The notes below the pieces were generated by a model that saw nothing but the letters and a program-made list of their open reading frames with translations, was not told the origin of the DNA and did not search any database. The position numbers and the translations under genes are program-made. A stretch of 38,400 bases of DNA from CAZGUG01 sp964529035 (GTDB lineage Bacteria; Bacillota; Clostridia; Ch29), in contig CAZGUG010000014.1 of NCBI GenBank assembly GCA_964529035.1, forward strand, positions 1 to 38,400. The letters run 5' to 3'. Position 1 is the first letter of the stretch; each line of letters begins with the position of its first letter. This document shows, piece by piece, positions 32,483 through 38,400 of this stretch.

Positions 32483-33292
32483 TTATATTTCCTTTAGGAT
32501 TTCCTTAAGCAGCAAAACAAACCTGTCCTGCACCCTTCTTCCCACCTCCAGAACTTCCCGATGGGTGGGTGCATGGTTCAGGATCCCCGCCGCCATATTT
32601 GTTATACATGAAATGCCCAAAACCTTCATTCCGCAATGTGAAGCAGTAATAACCTCGGGTACGGTGGACATACCCACCGCATCGGCTCCCAGCACTTCTA
32701 TCATGCGTATTTCGGCGGGCGTCTCATAGCTTGGGCCGGTGACCCCGCAGTAGACTCCATGTTTGATACCAATACCCGCATTCTGTGCACATTTTTTTGC
32801 GGTTCCGATAAGACCTTTGTCGTAGGCATCCGTCATGCCGGGGAATCTCGGACCCAGTTCTTCTATGTTTTTGCCTATCAGAGGATTATATCCCATCAGG
32901 TTGATATGATCGGTAATTATCATTAAATCGCCGGGGTTGAAATCCTTGTTGACCCCGCCGGCAGCGTTGGTGACAATCAGTTTTTCTATCCCCAGCAGTT
33001 TCATAACCCTCACCGGGAATACCACATCCCCCATGGAATAACCTTCATAATAGTGGAACCTTCCCTGCATGGCCATAACCTTCTTGCCCATAAGATATCC
33101 CGCTATAAGTCTCCCCGCATGCCCTTCCACCGTAGATACAGGAAAACCGGGAATATCCGAATAGTCCACTATCTGTTTATTCTCAATATTTTCTGCCATT
33201 TGTCCAAGCCCCGAGCCCAGTATCATTCCTATGTCGGGCCTCAGTTCCAGCCTTTCTTCTATGTACTTCACCGCTTGATTGTATTTTGCCAT
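32483..33292 (-). CDS. punA: Purine-nucleoside phosphorylase (trimeric type)
   Basis: The enzyme phosphorolyses purine (deoxy)ribonucleosides to base and (deoxy)ribose 1-phosphate. The 269-residue protein matches the low-molecular-mass trimeric family: GMILGSGLGQMAE near 22-34, GHAGRL (phosphate-binding His), MQGRFHYYEGY, TNAAGGVN, GVYCGVTGPSYETPAEIRM, and the specificity residue Asn257-type block ITNMAAGI. AAGGAGG precedes the ATG. deoC, which handles the deoxyribose phosphate product, lies about 2 kb upstream but in another unit. Confidence 0.95.
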   Translation of the reverse strand: MAKYNQAVKYIEERLELRPDIGMILGSGLGQMAENIENKQIVDYSDIPGFPVSTVEGHAGRLIAGYLMGKKVMAMQGRFHYYEGYSMGDVVFPVRVMKLLGIEKLIVTNAAGGVNKDFNPGDLMIITDHINLMGYNPLIGKNIEELGPRFPGMTDAYDKGLIGTAKKCAQNAGIGIKHGVYCGVTGPSYETPAEIRMIEVLGADAVGMSTVPEVITASHCGMKVLGISCITNMAAGILNHAPTHREVLEVGRRVQDRFVLLLKEILKEI

Positions 33293-33313
33293 ATTACTCC
33301 TCCTTAGTGGTAT

Positions 33314-33419
33314 GGGGACACACCGCTGCTAATAAGGTCAGGGGACACACCTCTCTATGAGGTATGCCTTCGCCGCCGAGGAATGTCCCCATTAGAATTC
33401 CTTGCTGCGGAATGTCCCC
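33314..33419. repeat. Nested inverted repeat, REP-like element
   Basis: Two copies of GGGGACACACC (33314 and 33341) are mirrored by two copies of GAATGTCCCC (33381 and 33410), giving two nested GGGGACA/TGTCCCC pairs. Smaller hairpins lie between them (ACCTC/GAGGT at 33349-33363; ATTCC/GGAAT near 33396-33412). Such GGGGACA-ended palindromes are typical of REP sequences mobilised by IS200-like RAYT transposases. No transposase is present in the window. It fills most of the gap between the M23 gene and punA. Confidence 0.65.
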
Positions 33420-33461
33420 GATTGATAAGCTTTCGGGTATAGTATAACACTAATACAAAAA

Positions 33462-33486
33462 TTAAAAAACCCGCACAGTGTGCAGG
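33462..33486 (-). terminator. Terminator after the M23 peptidase gene
   Basis: Seven-bp stem CCTGCAC/GTGCGGG (one G-U pair) with a 3-base loop, followed by six T on the minus strand, about 20 bases past the stop. Confidence 0.8.
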
Positions 33487-33508
33487 TTTAATATTCCTAT
33501 TGCAGGTT

Positions 33509-34636
33509 TTATATCCCCAGCCATGGTTTTGGGTTTACCGGTTCCCCGTTTTTCCTCACTTCAAAGTGCAGATGGGGTCCGGTTGACAATCCTGTGCTGC
33601 CGGACAGGGCTACCTGGGTTCCGGCACTTACCACACTTCCAACCTTAACGCTCAGACTGGAATTATGCGCATAAAGGGTTACAATACCGCCTCCGTGGTC
33701 TATCATCACAGTTTTTCCGTATCCTCCGTAGGTATCGGCGTATATAACCTCGCCGGCACCTGCCGCAACTATTTTTTTGCCCCAGGGTACGCCCAAATCT
33801 ATCCCGGAATGATACTTCCTGGTCTTATATATGGGATGCACCCGCCAGCCGAAATCCGATGTAATCCTGGTGTAACCGGGTGCAGGCCATACGAATTTTC
33901 CTCCGATAAACTGCCCGCCGCTTGACAGGCTCAATATGGTCTGGGTTATTTCCTTTGAGGTCTTTTCCAGTTCTGCCAGCATTTTGTCCAGTTCCTGCTC
34001 CTGACCCCTTACCCTGCTGAGGGTGGAATTCCTGCTGGCGGTGACCGTCTGGATTTCCTGTCTTTTTTTCAGAAGGTCATTTTTAAGGGCAAGCATCCTT
34101 GTTTCCTTTTCCTTGACTTCATCCTGCTTTGCCTGTACCAAATCACGGAATTCCTTGAGCTCTTCAAGTATGGATATATCGTAGGCAGCCACCTTGCTTA
34201 CCAGGTAGAACCGGGAAATAAAATCCGAAAAGCTCTCTGCGTTGAGCAGTACCTCCAGATAACCGTAACCGCTGTTTTTGTACATGGTTCTAAGTCTCTG
34301 CTTGTAAAGGTCATCCCGCCGTTCCAAATCCTTCTGTGCCTCTTCCAGTTCCTGGGTAACCCGCTCCAGTTCCTTTCTGGTGGCATCAATGTCCCTTTCC
34401 ACCTTGCCAAGCTGGTTTTCCGCTTCGTTAAGCTGGTTGTTAAGCCTTTCCAGCTCCTTGAGCAAATTGTTCTTTTGCTGCTGTACATTCTTAAGCTGGC
34501 TTTCGGTCTGCTGCATTTGCTGCTGAACCTGCTCAAGTTTTTCCTGTTCATCCGCCAGGTTGGCATATGCTGCTGTACTATGTAATAAAATCAGCGATAC
34601 TGCCACCATTATTGACACTAATCTGGAATTCCTCAC
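33509..34636 (-). CDS. Exported M23 (LytM) peptidase with N-terminal coiled coil
   Basis: A 375-residue EnvC/PcsB-like murein hydrolase or hydrolase activator. It has a signal peptide (about 1-26, ending AYA), a long Gln/Glu/Lys-rich coiled coil (about 30-245, with a conserved break YLEVLLNAESFSDFISR) and a C-terminal M23 domain. The metal ligands are intact: HSGIDLG (His and Asp) and HLHFEV, so it may be catalytic. I chose GTG at 34636, with AGGGGGG six bases upstream and the signal peptide starting there; an ATG 11 codons earlier has no binding site. It probably cleaves crosslinks during division or growth. Confidence 0.9.
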   Translation of the reverse strand: MRNSRLVSIMVAVSLILLHSTAAYANLADEQEKLEQVQQQMQQTESQLKNVQQQKNNLLKELERLNNQLNEAENQLGKVERDIDATRKELERVTQELEEAQKDLERRDDLYKQRLRTMYKNSGYGYLEVLLNAESFSDFISRFYLVSKVAAYDISILEELKEFRDLVQAKQDEVKEKETRMLALKNDLLKKRQEIQTVTASRNSTLSRVRGQEQELDKMLAELEKTSKEITQTILSLSSGGQFIGGKFVWPAPGYTRITSDFGWRVHPIYKTRKYHSGIDLGVPWGKKIVAAGAGEVIYADTYGGYGKTVMIDHGGGIVTLYAHNSSLSVKVGSVVSAGTQVALSGSTGLSTGPHLHFEVRKNGEPVNPKPWLGI

Positions 34637-34724
34637 ACAAAGCCCCCCCTGGTTACATACTCTCTTCATATTTTACATAAAAAAGGCGGCTTTGTCATAT
34701 AATTTGATGAAAATTTAATATAAT

Positions 34725-34736
34725 TGTAATATTACA
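34725..34736. promoter_or_regulatory. Perfect 12-base palindrome, possible operator
   Basis: TGTAATATTACA lies in the A/T-rich 205-base gap between the M23 gene and the DUF296 gene, about 90 bases upstream of the M23 start. It has the form of a dimeric repressor site, but no regulator is suggested and the composition makes chance likely. No clear promoter was found here. Confidence 0.25.
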
Positions 34737-34779
34737 TAATTTTTACATCTATCTTCCGGCATAAACCGATCTCCTGTAA

Positions 34780-34806
34780 TAAAAAAACCGACCGCAAAAG
34801 GCCGGT
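34780..34806 (-). terminator. Terminator after the DUF296 gene
   Basis: Seven-bp stem ACCGGCC/GGTCGGT (one G-U pair), 6-base loop, seven T on the minus strand. Confidence 0.8.
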
Positions 34807-34841
34807 ACAGTGACCGCTGAAGGCCGGCAGCCTATCAGGGT

Positions 34842-35270
34842 CTATATATTCCAAAGGGTAAGCCCTGTTGTTTCGTCGTACTCCCTTTTTAGGTCCTGCC
34901 CTTCAAATTCCTCTACAATAAACTCCGCCGCAAATACTGTCGTTCCGCCCATCAGATGACCTCCAAAGCTTTGGCCCATTTCATCCCCAAGCGTTATATG
35001 AGCATGGATGAAAGGCTTGCCGTCCTTTACAGATATATTGCCTGTAAGGCCCAATACTTCCATCGGTTTGTTGAACACCAGGTTCTCATATTTTGCCAAC
35101 CGGCTGTTATAAAACCCCACCACCGCTTTCTGTACTGCGCCTATCATCTGCAGTTTTCCCTTTGTAATCGCCTGCTCCTGTACAAAATCCGACAGGTATT
35201 CAAGAAGGTCATCCCCGTACGGTATACGGCCCATAAAGATTCTTTTGCTCTTGTATTCTGCTGCTGCCAT
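34842..35270 (-). CDS. PPC/DUF296 domain protein
   Basis: A 142-residue protein consisting of one PPC (plant and prokaryote conserved, DUF296) domain, recognisable by GKPFIHAHITLGD near 83-95 and GGHLMGGTTVFAAEFIV. The two His of HAH together with the GGH His may bind metal, as in some structures of the family. Bacterial members are trimeric, with suggested DNA-binding or unknown roles. It starts two bases after the deoC stop with AGGAGG inside deoC, so it is cotranscribed and coupled. Confidence 0.88.
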   Translation of the reverse strand: MAAAEYKSKRIFMGRIPYGDDLLEYLSDFVQEQAITKGKLQMIGAVQKAVVGFYNSRLAKYENLVFNKPMEVLGLTGNISVKDGKPFIHAHITLGDEMGQSFGGHLMGGTTVFAAEFIVEEFEGQDLKREYDETTGLTLWNI

Positions 35271-35272
35271 TT

Positions 35273-35947
35273 TTATTCCTCCTCAAGTTTTGTTCGCACC
35301 TCTTCCATAATCTTCATGCCGCTGCTGGTGCCTATGCGGCTGGCACCCGCTTCCACCATGCCGATGAGGGTGTCGAGGTCCCTTATGCCTCCGGAAGCCT
35401 TAACCCCAATACCGGTTCCCACCGCTGCCCTGATCAGCCTTACATCCGAGGCCGTTGCACCTGAGGTACCAAAACCGGTGGAGGTTTTTACAAAATCTGC
35501 ACCGCATTCCTTTACCAGCCTGCAAAGGCGCACCTTTTCGTCGTCGGTCAAATAACAGGTCTCTATTATCACCTTCAGAACTTCTGCCCCTGTTTTTTTT
35601 ACACTGTTAATTTCCTCTGCCACCGTTTTATAGTCCCCGCTTTTAACGGCGCCTATGTTGATTACCATGTCCAGTTCCCGGGCCCCGTCTTCCAGGGCAA
35701 TCTCAGCCTGACGGGCCTTTGTTCGCGGAGTATCCGCACCCAGCGGAAACCCGATCACCGTGCAAACCTTAGTTCTTTGGCCCTTTAACATATCCGCTGC
35801 TTCCTTTACCCAAAAAGGGTTAACGCAAACCGAAAAGAATCCTTCACTGACCGCCTGGCCGCACAACCGCTCTATATCCCCCCTGCTGGTATCCGCCTTA
35901 AGCTGAGTGTGGTCTATAAGGCCTGCTATGTATTCCTGCTTGAGCAT
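35273..35947 (-). CDS. deoC: Deoxyribose-phosphate aldolase DeoC
   Basis: DeoC splits 2-deoxyribose 5-phosphate into glyceraldehyde 3-phosphate and acetaldehyde in nucleoside catabolism. The 224-residue protein has IDHTQLKAD near the start, VCVNPFWV, CTVIGFPLGA, EVLKVIIET and the Schiff-base region DFVKTSTGFG, plus GVKASGGIRD and RIGTSSG at the C-terminus. The start is uncertain: the ATG at 35947 follows GGAGGT (10 bases) and gives family length, while an ATG at 35986 also has a binding site (GAGGTG) and would add 13 residues. Confidence 0.94.
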   Translation of the reverse strand: MLKQEYIAGLIDHTQLKADTSRGDIERLCGQAVSEGFFSVCVNPFWVKEAADMLKGQRTKVCTVIGFPLGADTPRTKARQAEIALEDGARELDMVINIGAVKSGDYKTVAEEINSVKKTGAEVLKVIIETCYLTDDEKVRLCRLVKECGADFVKTSTGFGTSGATASDVRLIRAAVGTGIGVKASGGIRDLDTLIGMVEAGASRIGTSSGMKIMEEVRTKLEEE

Positions 35948-36022
35948 CACGGGTATTACCTCCAATTCCCGGTTTTCCTTAAGCATATCAAAGCACCTCT
36001 TTAAAATCAACACGCTGTCCCG

Positions 36023-37414
36023 TCACTTCTTTTTCTGGCATCTGTTTATCAAATCCTGTGTTATTATACTACCCGCTTCGGGCTCGGTTGTTTCCAATTT
36101 CCGGTTTGTGTTTTCCAAAATCTTTTTCAGCCCTCTTATTTCCTCACCCAGCCTTTGTAGTTTTTCCAGCACTTCCCCTTCCAGTCTTTTTTCCAGTGCA
36201 TCAAGTCCGGCTTCTATCCTTTCTATCCGTGCGGCCGATTTTTCGCTAAACCTTTCATCCTTTCCGCTGTCCGGGTCGGCCTGGGTGTCGTTTTGCTTCA
36301 AATTCCCTTCTTTAATCGTATTTCCGTTATGCCGGACCTCTGTGTTATTGGATGGCTTACCGGGCACCGGGCCGGCTTCACTGATGCTTTTTGGGGAACC
36401 CTTTTCAGCTTCGTCATAAGCTTCTACCGGAAGCTTTATCCTTTCGCTGGACCTGTGCAAAAAAGGAATGTGAAGTTCGGGGGGCCGGGTGGCAATCATT
36501 CGTTTCGCATCCACAAGGAGGGAGTAGTTATTCGAGAACCCGTAGACTTCCAACCTTTCATCCAGGGCGTGATGATAATACTTAACCCTACCCCAACTTA
36601 AGCCCCCGTCGTAGGAAGTCCTGTACCCCAAACTGTTCCCCTGAGCCCATGCCGCATACAGTGTATTTTTCCTGTTAACAACCACAGGCCCCTGTTCCAC
36701 ATGTTCACCTGTGACAATTTCTTCGGGCTGCATACTACCAAGCCTTTGTACTCCACTCAAAAAATATGCACCCCTGTAATTTCTGAATAAAACCAAGTCT
36801 CCCTGCAATGTTATACTCTCAACGCCTTCCCATTCCTCATTCTTTCCGCTTGCTTTTTCATTCCACAGCCCGTTATTGAACTCCCAAAGGTAAAGGCCTT
36901 TTTGTTCGGCTGCAATCACATGCAGACTGCCGTCACCGGCAACATCTGCATCATAACATATTTTGCCCGCCTCTTTCGGCATGTCAAACACCTTATAACC
37001 CTTCCACCCGTTTCCTGTCCAGTGGTGGTGAAACAGCGCACAACTCCCTCCCCTTTCGGAATACAGGTAAAACAAATGCAGACTGGCCTTTTGTTTTACA
37101 ATCTTAAGCTTTGAAACCGCTGCCTGTTTCCCGGCAAAACTGTACAAAACATGACTCATCCATTTATCCGCCTCGTGCCTTAAATAAAAAATTTTCTGTC
37201 CCGAATTCAGGGCAGTCACATGTATTGTATCGTTTTCATCCACCAATAAGTCGATATCCCGAATATAGCCGTCAATACCAAGCTGTGCCGTCTTTGCTTC
37301 GGCCCTGTTTTTTTTGAAAACATAGGCTATCTTACCTGATGATGTGGGATAAAACAGCCAGACATTTCGTTTGCTGTCTATAACCAGTTTCTTTTCAGGC
37401 AAACTGCCAACCAT
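36023..37414 (-). CDS. Unrecognised protein: beta-propeller-like N-terminus with C-terminal coiled coil
   Basis: I do not recognise a named family. The 463-residue protein has no signal peptide. Residues 1 to about 320 look like repeated four-stranded blades with motifs such as VDENDTIHVTALNSG, VAGDGSLHVIAAEQ and RKNTLYAAWAQG, plus a YDGGLSWG block resembling a BNR/Asp-box (SxDGGxxW). A low-complexity polar linker (about 325-390) leads to a charged coiled coil (about 392-440). AGGGGTG precedes the ATG. It is followed by deoC after a short gap and is divergent from the putative coat gene at 37561, which may hint at a spore-surface or mother-cell role, but this is only inference. Confidence 0.7.
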   Translation of the reverse strand: MVGSLPEKKLVIDSKRNVWLFYPTSSGKIAYVFKKNRAEAKTAQLGIDGYIRDIDLLVDENDTIHVTALNSGQKIFYLRHEADKWMSHVLYSFAGKQAAVSKLKIVKQKASLHLFYLYSERGGSCALFHHHWTGNGWKGYKVFDMPKEAGKICYDADVAGDGSLHVIAAEQKGLYLWEFNNGLWNEKASGKNEEWEGVESITLQGDLVLFRNYRGAYFLSGVQRLGSMQPEEIVTGEHVEQGPVVVNRKNTLYAAWAQGNSLGYRTSYDGGLSWGRVKYYHHALDERLEVYGFSNNYSLLVDAKRMIATRPPELHIPFLHRSSERIKLPVEAYDEAEKGSPKSISEAGPVPGKPSNNTEVRHNGNTIKEGNLKQNDTQADPDSGKDERFSEKSAARIERIEAGLDALEKRLEGEVLEKLQRLGEEIRGLKKILENTNRKLETTEPEAGSIITQDLINRCQKKK

Positions 37415-37481
37415 ATTATCACCCCTATAAAGAATATATGCCGAACAGGATTAATTAGAAGAAATGCCTGAACAGCAATGC

Positions 37482-37509
37482 ACCAAAAAGCATCCGCTTT
37501 CATATATTA
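37482..37509 (+). promoter_or_regulatory. Sigma-K-type promoter of the putative coat gene
   Basis: AC (37482-37483), a 17-base spacer, then CATATATTA (37501-37509). This fits the sigma-K consensus AC-N16/17-CATAnnnTA fully, about 50 bases before the start codon. Sigma-E shares the -10 but no ATA is present at the right -35 distance. Confidence 0.55.
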
Positions 37510-37560
37510 CTACTGCAACAGGGTATATAAACCCAAAAATGTGTGAAAGGAGTTGAATAC

Positions 37561-38259
37561 ATGTCTTTCTATGCAGCTGCCGGCAGAGAAAACAGAAACT
37601 GTCCCGGGCTTGTGGCAGGAGGTCAGGATACTCTCGGAGTAAGAGAGAGGGTTTGTGTACAGGTCAAGAAGGTATACGATGCATGCCTTCAGCAGTTGGT
37701 TCTTGAAGATGAAAAAGTGGTGATATGCCCCACCGGGGGACCCTTTACAAAACCCTTGAATTTTGTAAGGTGCAGAAACGTAAAATCCAGGGGGGTTATC
37801 AAAAATTTAAGGGTTGATAGAATCAAAGGCCGTGACAAAAAACGTGACAAAGACCGTGATCGCGATAATCTCGCCAGGGTAAGGGCAGATGTCGAAATAC
37901 CCATTGTGGTGGAGTTTATCGATGCCAATGGTGTAAGGGGAACAGGTACTGCTACCATAACCGTACACAAGGATGTAGTACTTTTTGTGCCTGACGATGC
38001 CATTATCCCCTTTGAAATCGAAGCAACGGTAGGGGCCACCTGCGCAGACGGTACTTTCTTAAACGATTTCAGATTCAGACTGGACCTTTGCATCACTATT
38101 ATTCTGAAGGTTATTGCAGAAGTCGAGCTCCTGATACCAGCATTCGGTTTCTGTTTCATACCGCCCTGCGAGGAATTCGCAGAAGCCATATGCGAGGAAT
38201 TCTTCGGGCTTCCGCTGTTCCCTCCGCAGTTGGAGGATATCCGGTTACGGGACGACTAG
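37561..38259 (+). CDS. Cysteine-rich protein, putative spore coat/exosporium component
   Basis: This is the only plus-strand gene. The 232-residue protein has ten Cys (14, 32, 42, 56, 71, 161, 177, 198, 203, 211), a VCVQVKKVYDACLQQ block near 31-45, a highly charged Arg/Lys/Asp repeat (about 90-103), and beta-rich segments (VEIPIVVEFIDANG; TGTATITVHKDVVLFVPDD). No signal peptide or membrane segment is evident, although the C-terminal part is hydrophobic. I cannot name the family with certainty; similar Cys-rich proteins occur in clostridial spores. The sigma-K-type promoter supports late mother-cell expression. The ATG at 37561 follows AAAGGAG; the frame extends six codons upstream through the binding site. 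Confidence 0.7.
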   Translation: MSFYAAAGRENRNCPGLVAGGQDTLGVRERVCVQVKKVYDACLQQLVLEDEKVVICPTGGPFTKPLNFVRCRNVKSRGVIKNLRVDRIKGRDKKRDKDRDRDNLARVRADVEIPIVVEFIDANGVRGTGTATITVHKDVVLFVPDDAIIPFEIEATVGATCADGTFLNDFRFRLDLCITIILKVIAEVELLIPAFGFCFIPPCEEFAEAICEEFFGLPLFPPQLEDIRLRDD

Positions 38260-38265
38260 CAAAAA

Positions 38266-38299
38266 ACTCCTGACGTTTTTATCGTCAGGAGTTTTTTTT
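38266..38299 (+). terminator. Strong terminator after the putative coat gene
   Basis: Perfect 10-bp stem ACTCCTGACG/CGTCAGGAGT, 7-base loop, then seven T (plus) and an A-run before it, so it can act in both directions. The last 100 bases of the window hold nothing else recognisable. Confidence 0.92.
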
Positions 38300-38400
38300 A
38301 CACATCCTTATCTGGCAATAAACGGCAGGTTAAATCAAAAATATATCCTATATATTGGCTATGTAATATATGCCTTGTTAACCACCGGATTCTTCAATGA

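Noticed and set aside
37428..37440. CATATATTC on the minus strand as a sigma-E/K -10 for the beta-propeller gene
   Set aside because: A start about seven bases downstream would fall on the ribosome binding site, leaving almost no leader, and no matching -35 is present.
1..38400. CRISPR arrays, tRNA/rRNA genes, prophage or complete insertion sequences
   Set aside because: I saw no regularly spaced repeats, no cloverleaf or rRNA-like stretches, and no transposase, integrase or phage genes.

Overview
The window is one almost unidirectional (minus-strand) stretch of an anaerobic, endospore-forming Firmicute of the class Clostridia. The evidence is the sporulation genes (spoIIGA-sigE, sigG, a spoIIP relative, DUF1614, a YIEGIA-family gene), the clostridial form of the dcw cell-wall/division cluster (two DUF881 genes and sbp between ftsQ and ftsA; no murC, murB or ddl), and a MurE with the DNPR motif of meso-diaminopimelate enzymes. 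GC content looks moderate. I cannot name the genus from sequence alone.

Transcription runs mostly from high to low coordinates. From the right end: a plus-strand, cysteine-rich gene (37561-38259) with a near-perfect sigma-K-type promoter is probably a late mother-cell coat/exosporium gene. Divergent from it is an operon of an unrecognised beta-propeller/coiled-coil protein, deoC and a PPC/DUF296 gene. Next come an M23 peptidase with coiled coil, a REP-like nested inverted repeat, punA, a SleB-type hydrolase, a short gene with an in-frame TGA at a redox-cysteine position (probable selenoprotein), aroC, a pduL-type phosphotransacylase, a membrane-anchored ferrochelatase-like protein, and a yfmF-yfmH-lgt operon.

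The dcw operon then runs mraZ-rsmH-ftsL-spoVD-murE-murF-mraY-murD-ftsW-murG-murA-ftsQ-DUF881-DUF881-sbp-ftsA-ftsZ. It makes the lipid II precursor (MurA/D/E/F, MraY, MurG), polymerises and crosslinks it (SEDS protein plus PASTA-PBP), and assembles the divisome (FtsL, FtsQ, FtsA, FtsZ). MraZ-box repeats precede mraZ. A sigma-H-like promoter precedes ftsA, fitting extra FtsA/FtsZ for the polar septum. murE is broken by 100 N, an assembly gap that must be longer than drawn.

After the ftsZ terminator comes spoIIGA-sigE, with a promoter resembling the Spo0A-activated spoIIG promoter (long spacer, 0A-like boxes over the -35), then sigG, ylmC/ymxH, nrdR, pgeF, DUF1614, a spoIIP-like gene, and the start of a YIEGIA-family gene cut by the window edge.

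Most interesting: the unannotated 64-codon gene at 31421-31615. It belongs to the DUF1858 redox-disulfide family, and the second Cys of its C-x-G-C motif is a TGA codon followed by a hairpin. No rRNA, tRNA, CRISPR array or complete mobile element was seen. No stretch above 300 bases lacks a gene.
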